Source: Desulfovibrio sp. JY
GTDB lineage: Bacteria; Desulfobacterota; Desulfovibrionia; Desulfovibrionales; Desulfovibrionaceae
Direction of reading: 5' to 3'
NCBI GenBank assembly: GCA_021730285.1
Contig: CP082962.1
Span: forward strand, 2,604,001-2,668,000
DNA length: 64,000 nucleotides
The notes beneath the pieces were generated by a model. The model ran no database searches. It saw nothing but the letters and a program-made list of their open reading frames with translations, and was not told where the DNA came from. Both the position numbers and the translations under genes were made by a program. Below are positions 1 through 9,516 of this stretch, in pieces; position 1 is the stretch's first letter; each line of letters starts with the position of its first letter.

Positions 1-540
1 GTAGGGGCGGGCCTGCCGGTGCAGGATATCGGTGATCTTGCCCTCGGCGTCGACCACGGCCTTGGCCAGAAACGGTTCGGGCACGGGCAGGCCGATCTGC
101 TCCGGCGTCGGCAGCGCGGCGTCCCGGCCCGGATGGTCGGGCGGCACGACAAGGGTCACCTTGGCGAGGGTGAAGCGCGGCCCGGCCTTGATGGCGTAGG
201 TCAGGACCGCCGGCGAAACGGTCTGGTCGAGGCTGACGGTGATGGCGGCGGCGAAATAGCCTTCGGACTGAAAGACCTTGGCAAAGGCCGCCTTGTCCTC
301 GCCGGCACGGCGTTCGAGGAGCAGGGCCGAATCGGGCGGGCTCTGGATCAGGCTTTCCGCCTTGGACACCTGCTTTAAAAGCTCGATGACGCGGGGATCG
401 GCGTCGCCGGTGTAGCGCACCACGTAGACCAGACCGCTCTGGGCCGCGCGGGGCGCGGCATACGCGGTCTGCCGGACGCCGGCGCAGACGGCCATGAAGG
501 CGAAAACGGCCCAAAGGGCGGCGAAGGTCCTTGAATGCAT
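1..540 (-). CDS. tamA: TamA-like outer-membrane assembly protein, 5' part only
   Basis: Only the first 180 codons are present; the gene runs off the left edge. A signal peptide spans about residues 1-29 (basic start, hydrophobic core, cut near AYA-A). It is followed by POTRA-like sequence typical of TamA: YVVRYTGD, then a long helix, then SEGYFAAAITVSLD near residue 100 and a second POTRA-like unit. TamA is an Omp85-family barrel that works with TamB in outer-membrane biogenesis. The call rests on this N-terminal pattern, because the barrel is not visible. The ATG at 540 lies about 20 nt from the best purine-rich ribosome site (GGAAGGAG), so translation may start differently. Confidence 0.7.
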   Translation of the reverse strand, partial: MHSRTFAALWAVFAFMAVCAGVRQTAYAAPRAAQSGLVYVVRYTGDADPRVIELLKQVSKAESLIQSPPDSALLLERRAGEDKAAFAKVFQSEGYFAAAITVSLDQTVSPAVLTYAIKAGPRFTLAKVTLVVPPDHPGRDAALPTPEQIGLPVPEPFLAKAVVDAEGKITDILHRQARPY

Positions 541-737
541 GCACTGTCCGATAGGGAGTGTCTCCTTCCTGTAAGCGGCCGACAAGAATAGCCGTAACAC
601 GAGCGCAAGCGGCCAAGCAACAGGACGAACGCCGGATCGGGTCGAAAAGGCTCTTTTTTTATTGCCGCGACAACGCCCGGGGACGTTTTTCGCGACGGCC
701 TCCCACGCAGGGCCTTTTGCGGAAGAGGCAGGGCGAC

Positions 738-765
738 TTGACCCTTCGGGAAGCGATAGCATAAT
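738..765 (+). promoter_or_regulatory. candidate sigma-70 promoter for the HD-GYP regulator gene
   Basis: TTGACC (738-743) is followed after 16 bp by CATAAT (760-765), inside the 270-bp gap between divergent tamA and the regulator at 811. Spacing and hexamers fit a housekeeping promoter. This is from inspection only. Confidence 0.4.
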
Positions 766-810
766 AGGGAAAACGGAAAATATCGCGGCACGATCCACGT
801 TTCGAGAACC

Positions 811-1914
<1,104 letters not shown>

Positions 1915-1940
1915 GGGCCTGTTCGAGGGACCCGAAACCT

Positions 1941-3074
1941 ATGCCCGATAGCGACAAACGGCCGTTCGTGCTCATCGTGGACGACGTGCCGGCCAATATC
2001 CGCATCCTGGCCGAATTTCTGCGCGACGGGCACGACATCCGCGTGGCCACCCGGGGGGCGGACGCCCTGGACCTGGCCAGGCGCCTTCCTCCGGACATCA
2101 TCCTGCTCGACGTCGTCATGCCCGACATGGACGGCTACGAGGTCTGCCGCCGCTTGAAGGCCGATCCGGCCACGGCCGAAATCCCGATCATCTTCGTCAC
2201 CGCCAAGTTCGCCCCCGAGGACGAGGCCTACGGACTCTCGCTCGGCGCCGTGGACTACATCGTCAAGCCGGCCAGCCCGGCCGTGGTGCGGGCACGGGTC
2301 AAAAACCACCTGGAACTGCGCGCGGCCAGGGAGACGCTGGCCCGACAAAACGCGGCCCTGACCGAGGCGGCCAAGTTGCGCGAGGACGTGGACCGCATCA
2401 TGCGCCACGACCTCAAGGCGCCGCTGACCGGCATCATCGGCCTGCCGCCGCTTATCCTGAACGAGGGGAATCTCAGCGACACCCAGGCCATGTTCGTGCA
2501 TCTGATCGAGGAAAGCGGCCTCAAGATGCTGTCCATGATCAACCAGTCCCTGGACCTGTTCAAGATGGAGCGCGGGGCGTATGTGCTGCGGGCCGAATCC
2601 ATGGACGCGGCGGCGGTGGTGCGGCGTCTTTTCGCGGAGATGGCGACCTTTGCCGGGTACAAGCGCAACGTGCTGGCCCTGACCGTCGTCGGGCGGCCGG
2701 ACGACGGCAAAATGCCGGTCAGGCTCACGGCCGAGCGGCTCCTTTTCTACACCATGCTGGCCAATTGCCTGAAAAACGCGCTGGAAGCCTCGCCCGAGGA
2801 GGGTGTGGTCACGGTCGACCTGCGCCCCGGCGATCCGGCCGCTATAACCGTGACCAACCAGGGCGTGGTGCCGGCGGACATGCGGGGATGCTTTTTCACG
2901 AAGTACGCCACCTCGGGCAAACGGGACGGCACCGGACTCGGAACCTACTCCGCGCGGCTCATCGCCGAAGCCCACGGCGGAACCGTGCGCATGGAAACCT
3001 CCGACGCCACCGGCACAACTACGGTCACGATATTTTTACCTCAAGGGGAATGTGCGAGAGGGGAAACCCTTTAA
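1941..3074 (+). CDS. receiver-histidine kinase hybrid
   Basis: A 377-residue soluble protein with an N-terminal receiver (D14/D15, D57, K109), a short coiled coil (about 125-150), a HisKA-like segment with H156 in MRHDLKAPL, and a HATPase domain (N-box NCLKNALEAS, glycine box DGTGLGTYSA). A receiver ahead of the kinase means that another kinase's signal can be relayed through this protein. It is probably co-transcribed with the HD-GYP regulator upstream. The last residues (ARGETL) and the stop codon lie inside an intergenic hairpin repeat, so the C-terminal tail is repeat-encoded. Confidence 0.9.
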   Translation: MPDSDKRPFVLIVDDVPANIRILAEFLRDGHDIRVATRGADALDLARRLPPDIILLDVVMPDMDGYEVCRRLKADPATAEIPIIFVTAKFAPEDEAYGLSLGAVDYIVKPASPAVVRARVKNHLELRAARETLARQNAALTEAAKLREDVDRIMRHDLKAPLTGIIGLPPLILNEGNLSDTQAMFVHLIEESGLKMLSMINQSLDLFKMERGAYVLRAESMDAAAVVRRLFAEMATFAGYKRNVLALTVVGRPDDGKMPVRLTAERLLFYTMLANCLKNALEASPEEGVVTVDLRPGDPAAITVTNQGVVPADMRGCFFTKYATSGKRDGTGLGTYSARLIAEAHGGTVRMETSDATGTTTVTIFLPQGECARGETL

Positions 3075-3094
3075 AAAGGGTTGTCCCCTCTCGC
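3054..3094 (+). terminator. hairpin repeat, type A, at the end of the receiver-kinase gene
   Basis: A perfect-arm hairpin begins GCGAGAGGGGAAACCCTTT and closes with its complement. It is followed by a conserved tail, CTCTCCCTTTCCTAAATTTT. Near-identical copies occur at about 29361, 35765, 40768 and 62144. The upstream stop codon (3072-3074) lies in the loop. It probably works as a transcription terminator and is also a dispersed repeat. Confidence 0.75.
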
Positions 3095-3177
3095 GCTCTC
3101 CCTTTCCTAAATTTTATAACTTGATGCATTGCTATCGATAACACACCGTCACCATTAAAAGTCTTTTGAAAGGGGGT

Positions 3178-3215
3178 CCGGGGGGAAACTTTTCTTCAGA
3201 AAAGTTTCCCCCCGG
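3178..3215 (-). terminator. hairpin repeat, type B, at the end of acsA
   Basis: An inverted repeat with arms CCGGGGGGAAACTTTTC and its complement. The acsA stop codon (3198-3196) lies inside it. Relatives occur near 40878, 46515 and 63306. Together with the type A hairpin about 85 bp away it forms a two-hairpin unit between convergent genes, consistent with bidirectional termination. Confidence 0.7.
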
Positions 3216-5106
3216 CTTCCTCCTCCTCCCGCAGCATGCGCCGCAGGATCTTGCCGCTTTGCGTGCGGGGCAGGGATTCGCGTAGCGCGACCGCCCGCAC
3301 GATGACGATGGGGCCGAGTTCGCGGCGCACGTGGGCGCGCAGATCCGAGGCGAAGGCGTCGGCGTCGGCGTAGGCCTCCTGCCACTGGGGGGAGGGCACC
3401 ACGAAGGCCTTGGCCACCTCGCCCTTGATTTTGTCCGGCAGTCCGATCACCGCCGCCTCGATGACGAAGCGGTGGGACGTGAGCGCCGCCTCCACCTCGG
3501 CCGTGCCGATGCGGTGCCCGGCGATGTTGAGCACGTCGTCGGCCCGGCCCTGGATCCAGAAATAGCCGTCCTCGTCGCGCCGGGCCACGTCGCCGGCGAA
3601 ATAGACGCCTGGGATCTTGTTCCAGTAGGCGTCGGCGTAACCGGCCTCGTCGCCGGCCAGGCCGGTGAGCATGCCGGGCCAGGGTTTTTTGAGGACCAGA
3701 AAACCGCCCTGGCCGGGAGGCACGGACCGGCCGTCCTGGTCCACCACGTCGGCCGCGACGCCGGGCAGGGCCTTGCCCACGGAACCGGGCTTGAGCAGGG
3801 AAATCGGCATGGGCGAGAGCATGGCCATGCCCGTTTCGGTCTGCCACCAGGTGTCGAGGACCGGGCAGTTGGAGCGGCCGATGTGCTTGTAAAGCCACAT
3901 CCAGGCGTCGGGACCGAGGGGCTCGCCCACGCTGCCGAGCAGGCGCAGCGTCGAGAGGTCGCGTTTCTTGGGATACTGCGGCCCGTAGCGCATGAGCATG
4001 CGGACAAGGGTCGGCGTGGCGTAGAAGATGGTGGCCCCGTAGCGCTCGATGATGGCCGGCAGGCGGTCGGCCTGGGGGTAGAGGGGGTGGCCTTCGTAGA
4101 GGATGACCGTGGCCCCGGTCAGGAACGGTCCGTAGACGCCGTAGGTATGGCCGGTGATCCAGCCCGGGTCGGCGGTGCAGAAGTGGATGTCGGTCGGCTT
4201 GACGTCGAAGACGGTGCGGAAGGTGTGGTGCGCGCCGACCATGTAGCCGCCGTGGCTGTGCACCACGGACTTGGGCTTGCCCGTGGCCCCGGAGGTGGGC
4301 AGCCAGAAAAGCGGTTCCCCGGCTTCCATGATTTCGGTCGCCGCCTCGGGCGATTCCTGGCGCAGCAGGTCGTGGTAATAGAGGTCCCGGGGCTCCTGCA
4401 TGTCGATGTCGTCGCCGGTGCGGCGCACGACCACCACCGTCTCGGCCACGTCCGGCCTGGCGTCGGCCAGGGCCTCGTCCACCACGGCCTTGAGGTTTAT
4501 CAGCTTGCCGCCACGGTAGAAGCCGTCGGCCGTGACGAGCACTTTGGCCCCGGCGTCGCTCAGGCGTTCGCGCAGAAACTTGGCCGCGTAGCCGGCGAAG
4601 ACGAAGACGTGGGCGGCCCCGATCTTGGCCGTGGCCAGCATGGCGATCACGGTTTCGGGGATGGGCGGCATGTACAGGCACACCCGGTCGCCGCGCCCGA
4701 CGCCAAGCGCCCGAAGCGCCCCGGCCAGCCGGTTGACCTCGCGGTAAAGCTCGAAATAGGTGAATTTGCGGCAGTCCCCGGCCTCCCCCTCCCAGATGAG
4801 CGCCAGCTTGTTCTTGGTCCAGATATGGACGTGGCGGTCCAGGGCGTTGTGCACGATATTGGTGCGGGCCCCGGGGAACCAGCGGTAGGCCGGGGCCTGG
4901 GAATCGTCGAGCACGGCGTCCCATTTGCGGTGCCATTCGAGTTCGAGGGCCGCCTGCTCCCAGTAGCCCTGGTGGTCGGATGCCGCCAGCCGGTAGGCCT
5001 CGGCCAGCTCGGCCGGCTTGACGTTGGCTTCGATGACCGTGGACGGGGCCGGCCGGAACACGCGCTCTTCCGTAAGCAGTGCGTCGAGGTTCGCGGTCGT
5101 CGGCAT
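3196..5106 (-). CDS. acsA: acetyl-CoA synthetase (AMP-forming)
   Basis: A 636-residue acyl-adenylate-forming enzyme that makes acetyl-CoA from acetate, ATP and CoA through acetyl-AMP. Visible motifs are the ATP loop PTSGATGKPKS (270-280; most relatives have a Gly where this has the final Ser), GSVGEPLGPDAW, WWQTETG (420-426), RADDVLNIAGHR (521-532) and the A10 catalytic lysine K619 in RTQSGKI, the usual site of regulatory acetylation. The ATG at 5106 is chosen because AAGGAGG sits 6-7 nt upstream; a longer TTG start would bury that site. The C-terminal GGKLF is encoded by the hairpin repeat. It may serve acetate assimilation or activation. Confidence 0.95.
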   Translation of the reverse strand: MPTTANLDALLTEERVFRPAPSTVIEANVKPAELAEAYRLAASDHQGYWEQAALELEWHRKWDAVLDDSQAPAYRWFPGARTNIVHNALDRHVHIWTKNKLALIWEGEAGDCRKFTYFELYREVNRLAGALRALGVGRGDRVCLYMPPIPETVIAMLATAKIGAAHVFVFAGYAAKFLRERLSDAGAKVLVTADGFYRGGKLINLKAVVDEALADARPDVAETVVVVRRTGDDIDMQEPRDLYYHDLLRQESPEAATEIMEAGEPLFWLPTSGATGKPKSVVHSHGGYMVGAHHTFRTVFDVKPTDIHFCTADPGWITGHTYGVYGPFLTGATVILYEGHPLYPQADRLPAIIERYGATIFYATPTLVRMLMRYGPQYPKKRDLSTLRLLGSVGEPLGPDAWMWLYKHIGRSNCPVLDTWWQTETGMAMLSPMPISLLKPGSVGKALPGVAADVVDQDGRSVPPGQGGFLVLKKPWPGMLTGLAGDEAGYADAYWNKIPGVYFAGDVARRDEDGYFWIQGRADDVLNIAGHRIGTAEVEAALTSHRFVIEAAVIGLPDKIKGEVAKAFVVPSPQWQEAYADADAFASDLRAHVRRELGPIVIVRAVALRESLPRTQSGKILRRMLREEEEAGGKLF

Positions 5107-5140
5107 CGGTATCCTCCTTGGCGGCAAAACGCGTTTCCCC

Positions 5141-6019
5141 TTACAAGCCGAGAATCTGCTTGAGCTCGCCGATGCGGCGGCGGCCGATGGGCAGTTCGAT
5201 GCGCGTCTTGCCGGCGGTGCGCAGCATGAAGTTGCCGCCGGGCATGGTGGCGATCTCCGTCACCTGGTCCAGGTTGACGAGGTATTTGCGGTGCACCCGG
5301 AAAAAGCGGTGGGGTCGCAGCCGTTCCTCGAGGTTTTTGAGGCGATACGAGGTCAGAAGCTTCTTTGTGGCGGTGTGGACGAAGGAATAGTCCTCGTAGG
5401 CCTCGATGAAAAGAATCTGGGTATAGGGCATGAGGATGGTGCGGCCGTCGAAGGTGATGGGGAGTTTTTCGATGTCCACCGGCCGTTCGGAGCCCGTGTC
5501 CCAGGCCTGGCGCAGGGCCGAGAGGAAGCGGTCCTCCTCCTCGCCCTCCAGGGCGAGCTGCACGGTCTGTTCGCCTTCGGGGTCGTCGTCCAGGGCGGCC
5601 GGAGCGGCGGCGGGCCGCCATTGGGGCGGCGGGGCCTCGCGAAAGGCCGGCTTGTAGCGGGAAAGCCGCTCCAGGGTCCGGGCGATGCGCCCGGGGGAAA
5701 AGGGCCACAGCAGATAGTCGGCCGCGCCGAGTTCGAAGGCCGCGAAGGCCCGGGATTCGTCCGTGGCGATAAAGACCAGCCCGGGCTGGCGCTTGGCAGC
5801 TGTCAGCGCCTGGGCCAGCTCGAAGCCGCCCACCTCGCCCGGCAGGTCCACGCCGCAGAAAAGAAGCCCGTAGGGAATGGCCCGCAACAACTCGGACGCT
5901 TCGTAAGCGTCCACGGCCTCGCCGAGCACCCGGATGAAATCCGCTTCCGCCAGCCCCTGGCGCAGGGCCGTGCGGACTTCGGGGTCGGGGTGCACGAGCA
6001 GGGCCGCGATACGGTCCAT
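5141..6019 (-). CDS. LytTR DNA-binding regulator with degenerate receiver
   Basis: A 292-residue protein with a receiver-like fold (about 5-120) and a LytTR DNA-binding domain (about 190-290: EAYEDYSFVHT, RFFRVHRKYLVNLDQV). The receiver lacks the phosphorylation chemistry: the acceptor position is G56 (LFCGVDLPG), the conserved lysine is W105 (LLWPF), and the first acidic residues are HPDP. It should therefore not be switched by ordinary phosphotransfer. It is the last gene of a leftward operon pilT-pilU-zinc-ribbon gene-this gene, with only 9 bp before it, so it probably controls or senses pilus function. LytTR proteins bind direct-repeat promoter sites. Confidence 0.88.
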   Translation of the reverse strand: MDRIAALLVHPDPEVRTALRQGLAEADFIRVLGEAVDAYEASELLRAIPYGLLFCGVDLPGEVGGFELAQALTAAKRQPGLVFIATDESRAFAAFELGAADYLLWPFSPGRIARTLERLSRYKPAFREAPPPQWRPAAAPAALDDDPEGEQTVQLALEGEEEDRFLSALRQAWDTGSERPVDIEKLPITFDGRTILMPYTQILFIEAYEDYSFVHTATKKLLTSYRLKNLEERLRPHRFFRVHRKYLVNLDQVTEIATMPGGNFMLRTAGKTRIELPIGRRRIGELKQILGL

Positions 6020-6028
6020 AAGGCGTCC

Positions 6029-6676
6029 TTAAGGAGCGGTAAAAAGGGAGGGCAGGGCGCTGCGGCGCTCCCAGGCGGCGGCCAGCCTGCCCGCGATGTT
6101 TTCGGTGACGCGGCGGTCGAAGACGGCGTCCGCGCCGGCGGCAAAGGCGGTGGCCGCGTCGCCCTCGGCGAAGTCGCCGACCAGGAAGAGGGCGAGGCCT
6201 TCCCGCTGCCGGCCGGTGAGCGTGGCCACGGCCGGCAGCAGCTCCCGGGCGGCCGGCCCGTCCAGGGCCACGACCACGGCCGGAAGCAGGCCGGCCACAT
6301 CGGCCCGGTTCTGGTCCGGCTCGGGCGCGGCATCGAGCACATGCCAGGCGGGGGCGGCAAAGGCCGCGTCCAGGGCCTGCCGCCAGGGCCCGTCACCCAG
6401 GGCGGCGATGACCACACGCGCGCCCGGGGGGACGCGCCGGGGATCGGGCAGGGGCGTCCCGGCTGCCGCCGGTTCGGGCGGCGTGGGCGCGGAGGCCCCG
6501 GGAGCCGGCCCGGCCGGTGCGTCGAAGACCGCGCCGGAAGTGGTGCGGGTGAAGCTGCGGCGCGTGCCGCAGGCCGGACAGGTAAAGGCCGCCCGGCCGC
6601 CGACCGGCGGTTTGTCCGGGGCAAGCGTCAGCGTGTGGTTGCCGCAGGGGCAGGTGATGACGGTCGCGCCGGTCAT
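6029..6676 (-). CDS. zinc-ribbon protein with pseudo-receiver-like C-terminal domain
   Basis: A 215-residue protein. An N-terminal four-cysteine ribbon (C9, C11, C33, C36; CPCG and CPACG) resembles the finger found at the start of many deltaproteobacterial proteins. A Pro/Ala-rich linker (about 50-82) leads to an alternating alpha/beta domain (about 85-205) that reads like a receiver without its phosphorylation residues (VVVALDGP, LALFLVGD, GADAVFDRR). Its start ATG overlaps the pilU stop (ATGA), so the two are translationally coupled. The function is unknown; the position suggests an adaptor or regulator of pilus motors. Confidence 0.6.
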   Translation of the reverse strand: MTGATVITCPCGNHTLTLAPDKPPVGGRAAFTCPACGTRRSFTRTTSGAVFDAPAGPAPGASAPTPPEPAAAGTPLPDPRRVPPGARVVIAALGDGPWRQALDAAFAAPAWHVLDAAPEPDQNRADVAGLLPAVVVALDGPAARELLPAVATLTGRQREGLALFLVGDFAEGDAATAFAAGADAVFDRRVTENIAGRLAAAWERRSALPSLFTAP

Positions 6677-7857
6677 GACGGCTTCTCCGTTTCGGGGGGC
6701 TCCGGCGGCGGCGCGTCCAGGGAAAGGCCGGTGATGGAGGAGACGGGCAGGCCGCGTCCGGCCTTGACCGCATCCAGGGCGCGGGCCAGCGCGGCCCGAT
6801 CCGAGGCGCGGGCCAGCGCCGTCTCCTCGGTGATGGTCCCGGCGGCATACAGGGCCGCCGTGGAGGCGTCGAAGGTGACCATGCCGTAAGGCTCGCCCTG
6901 TTCCAGGATGTCGGCAAATCCCATCCCCTGTTCCTTGGGCGAGCGGATGCGGTCCCGGGTGCGTAGCGTCGCGGCCAGCACTTCCACGGATACGGTCCGT
7001 CCGCCGCCGACGCGCGGCAGCAGCCGTTGGGCGGCCACGTAGCGCAGGCTCGCGGCCAGGCGTTGCCGGGCCAGCGTCTGTTCGCTGGGGCCGAAAAAGG
7101 CCAGCAGCCGCTCCACCGCGCCGGCGCAGTCGGCCGTGTGCAGGGTGGTGAGGACCAGATGCCCGGTTTCGGCCGCGCCAAGGGCCGCGTCCACGGTCTC
7201 CCGGTCGCGGGCCTCGCCGACGAGGATCACGTGGGGGGCCTGGCGCAGGGCCGAGCGGATGCCATCGGCGAAATCGGGGAAATCCGTGCCCAGCTCCCGC
7301 TGGCTGACCACGCCGCGCCCCGGGGAAAAGAGGTTTTCCACCGGGTCTTCCAGGCTGACCACGTGTACCGCCCGTGTGGCCAGGATGGCGGCGGTCAGGG
7401 CGGCCAGCGTGGTGGATTTGCCCGAGCCCGTGGCCCCGACCACCAGCACCAGCCCCTCGGCGAGGGAAGTCATGCGCGAAAAGACCGGCGGCAGCCCCAG
7501 GGCGGCCAGGGCCGGCGGCGCGTCCGGCAGTCGGCGCAGCACCAGGCCCAGGCTGTCCCCGGCCCGGTAGGCGTTGACCCGGAAGCGCACGCCGGTCGGG
7601 TGGCGGTAGGCCACGTCGCAGCCGCCCCGGGCGCGCAGGTCGGCTATGAGCCGGGCGTCCGTGCCCACAAGCCCCCGCACCAGGGCTTCGGTCTGGGCCG
7701 GGGCCAGGGGGCCGGCGAGCTGCGGCAGGGCAAGCGGGGTGAACACGCCGTCGAGGAGCGCTCCGGCCGGGGAGCGGGCGGTGAACATGTAGTCCGAGGC
7801 GGCCGGGGCTTGGCCCAGGGCCGCGCCGACAACGGCGTTGAGCAGGCGGCGGGGCAT
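6673..7857 (-). CDS. pilU: PilT/PilU-type pilus retraction ATPase, second copy
   Basis: A 394-residue secretion ATPase with Walker A GATGSGKS (141-148), an Asp box (SLEDPVENLF), Walker B VILVGEARD (210-218) and a His box TGHLVLTTLHT. The N-terminal domain is shorter and more divergent than in PilT, and the usual AIRNLIRE motif is not recognisable, which fits PilU or another PilT paralogue. The ATG at 7857 follows the pilT stop by 5 bp, with GGGAGG upstream. A longer reading frame continues to the right of this start, but it is the shadow of pilT. Its likely role is to assist PilT in pilus depolymerisation. Confidence 0.88.
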   Translation of the reverse strand: MPRRLLNAVVGAALGQAPAASDYMFTARSPAGALLDGVFTPLALPQLAGPLAPAQTEALVRGLVGTDARLIADLRARGGCDVAYRHPTGVRFRVNAYRAGDSLGLVLRRLPDAPPALAALGLPPVFSRMTSLAEGLVLVVGATGSGKSTTLAALTAAILATRAVHVVSLEDPVENLFSPGRGVVSQRELGTDFPDFADGIRSALRQAPHVILVGEARDRETVDAALGAAETGHLVLTTLHTADCAGAVERLLAFFGPSEQTLARQRLAASLRYVAAQRLLPRVGGGRTVSVEVLAATLRTRDRIRSPKEQGMGFADILEQGEPYGMVTFDASTAALYAAGTITEETALARASDRAALARALDAVKAGRGLPVSSITGLSLDAPPPEPPETEKPS

Positions 7858-7862
7858 GGTGG

Positions 7863-8939
7863 TCAGGCCTCCCGGGCCGCTGTTTTGGGGGCCATGTCGG
7901 CGAACCGCGTCTTGTTGACCGCGTTTCTCCAGGCGTCGAGGCCGTCGATGCGCCCGGCGGCCAGCAGTTCGAGCATGGCCTCGTCCAGGGTGCGCATGCC
8001 CTGCTTCCTGCCCGTCTCCATGACCGAGTAGAGCTGGAACACCTTGTTTTCCCGGATGAGGTTGCGCACGGCCGTGTTGGCCAGAAGGATTTCCTGGGCC
8101 AGCACCCGGCCCGGGGCGTCGGCGCGCCTGAACAGCACCTGGGAGATCACGGCCACCAGGGATTCGGACAGGGCCGAGCGGATTTGCGCCTGCCGGTCGC
8201 CGGGAAAGACGTCGATGATGCGGTCGATGGTCTTGGCGGCGGACACGGTGTGCAGGGTCGAGAGCACCAGATGGCCGGTCTCGGCCGCCTCCAGGGCCAG
8301 CTCGATGGTTTCCATGTCGCGCATTTCGCCGACCAGGATGATGTCCGGGTCCTCGCGCAAGGCCCCGCGCAGGGCGGCGGCGAAGCTTTTGGTGTCGCGC
8401 CCCACTTCGCGCTGGTTGACGAGGGCCGCGGCCGGGGCGTGCACGAATTCGATGGGGTCCTCGATGGTGATGATGTGGTCGCGCCGGTTCTCGGCGGCGT
8501 GGCGCACCATGGCGGCAAGCGTGGTGGATTTGCCCGAACCCGTGGGGCCGGTGACCAGCACCAGTCCCTTGGGCCGCATGGCCAGCTCGGCCAGGATGTC
8601 GGGCAGCCCCAGGTCGGCAAGCGTGGGCACGGTCTCGGGGATGGCCCGAAACGAGGCCGCCACGCCGCGCTCCTGGCGGAAGTAGTTGGCCCGGAACCGT
8701 CCGATGCCGGGCGAGGCGTAGGCGAAGTCGAGGTCGCCCGTCTCCTCGTAGGCCTTGACCAGCCGTTCGGGGGCGATCTCGTAGAGCAGGGTCTTTAATT
8801 CCTCGTTTTCGAGCACCTTGTATTTGATGCGCTCGAGCCGGCCGTTTATGCGCAGCACCGGCTGGGCGCCGCTCGAGAGGTGCAGGTCCGAAGCGCCGGT
8901 TTCCTTGAGCATCTGAAAAAACGCGTCGATTTGGGCCAT
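7863..8939 (-). CDS. pilT: PilT pilus retraction ATPase
   Basis: A 358-residue hexameric cytoplasmic ATPase that drives pilus retraction. The N-terminus (ASDLHLSSGAQPVLRING) is the classical PilT start. Walker A GPTGSGKS is at 131-138, followed by an Asp box (IEDPIEFVH), Walker B DIILVGEMRD, a His box (TGHLVLSTLHT) and AVRNLIRENK, a clear version of the AIRNLIRE motif that marks PilT. The ATG at 8939 is chosen because it matches the family N-terminus; an in-frame extension upstream has no such match. First gene of the leftward four-gene operon. Confidence 0.93.
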   Translation of the reverse strand: MAQIDAFFQMLKETGASDLHLSSGAQPVLRINGRLERIKYKVLENEELKTLLYEIAPERLVKAYEETGDLDFAYASPGIGRFRANYFRQERGVAASFRAIPETVPTLADLGLPDILAELAMRPKGLVLVTGPTGSGKSTTLAAMVRHAAENRRDHIITIEDPIEFVHAPAAALVNQREVGRDTKSFAAALRGALREDPDIILVGEMRDMETIELALEAAETGHLVLSTLHTVSAAKTIDRIIDVFPGDRQAQIRSALSESLVAVISQVLFRRADAPGRVLAQEILLANTAVRNLIRENKVFQLYSVMETGRKQGMRTLDEAMLELLAAGRIDGLDAWRNAVNKTRFADMAPKTAAREA

Positions 8940-9275
8940 GGGTCCGCCATGTTGTTGGGGTATTGCGCTGACCCACCCTAGCATCAAGCCCGGTGGTTTT
9001 GGAATCGCCGCGTGGAGGCCGGTTGTGCTGGGCACGGGTTTTGTAGGGAAGAGGGTGCCCCGGGTGGTCCGTTTTCAGGAAGTCCCGGGGAATTGACCGG
9101 TTAGGATGCAAACGGCGGAGGGAAGGTCCGCCGGGGAGATTAACGGAATGAAACGGTTGCGTGTGGGAAATAAAAAAGTGGAACGGATGGATGGCGCGTT
9201 GCGCGCGCACCCGGGTTTTTTTTTGGCCCAAGCCGACCGTAAGTATCGTTAGATAGCGATAAGGAGCGATGCGCC
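8940..9275. other. intergenic region between divergent pilT and HTH gene
   Basis: A 336-bp region between the leftward pilT operon and the rightward pilus block, so it should hold promoters for both. A TTGACC at about 9093 has no convincing -10 partner. GGCGCGTTGCGCGC near 9202 has sigma-54-like GG/GC spacing but a poor core. GATAGCGATAAGGAG just before 9276 contains the ribosome site of the HTH gene. No gene is seen. Confidence 0.5.
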
Positions 9276-9461
9276 ATGCGGGAACACGTGGGAGAGATCA
9301 AGGAAACCTACACGGTGCAGGAAGTGGCCAGGCTGCTCAAATGCAGCGACCAGACGGTGCGCAAGTTCATCAAGGGCCACACCCTGCACGGCGTCAAGGT
9401 CGGACGCGGCTGGCGCATCAGCCATGACGAAGTGTCACGGCTGACGCGCTTGCAGGGATAG
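9276..9461 (+). CDS. small excisionase-type helix-turn-helix protein
   Basis: A 61-residue protein, essentially one winged HTH of the MerR/excisionase (helix_turn_helix_17) type: YTVQEVARLLKCSDQTVRKFIKGHTLHGVKVGRGWRI in two parts, with the usual VGRGWRI wing. AAGGAG lies 9 nt before the ATG. It is the first gene of the rightward pilus block, 55 bp before the PilM-PilN fusion gene. No integrase or attachment site is nearby, so a role as a local regulator or DNA-bending factor is more likely than phage excision. Target unknown. Confidence 0.75.
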   Translation: MREHVGEIKETYTVQEVARLLKCSDQTVRKFIKGHTLHGVKVGRGWRISHDEVSRLTRLQG

Positions 9462-9516
9462 GCCACAGCGCCGCTTTTGGAAAACGAACACCGGATGATC
9501 TGAACGGAACACGACG

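Noticed and set aside
5018-6889. 623-codon plus-strand open frame opposite the LytTR and zinc-ribbon genes
   Set aside because: Composition is typical of antisense shadow; minus-strand genes have motifs and ribosome sites.
9202-9217. Sigma-54 site upstream of the small HTH gene
   Set aside because: GG and GC are correctly spaced but the surrounding bases are generic GC-rich sequence.
6673-9231. 852-codon open frame on the minus strand spanning pilU and pilT
   Set aside because: Only the part from 7857 leftwards is pilU; the rest is an out-of-frame shadow of pilT kept open by high GC.
9276-9461. Prophage or integrative element excisionase
   Set aside because: No integrase, attachment repeats or phage genes nearby; the gene is embedded in a pilus operon.
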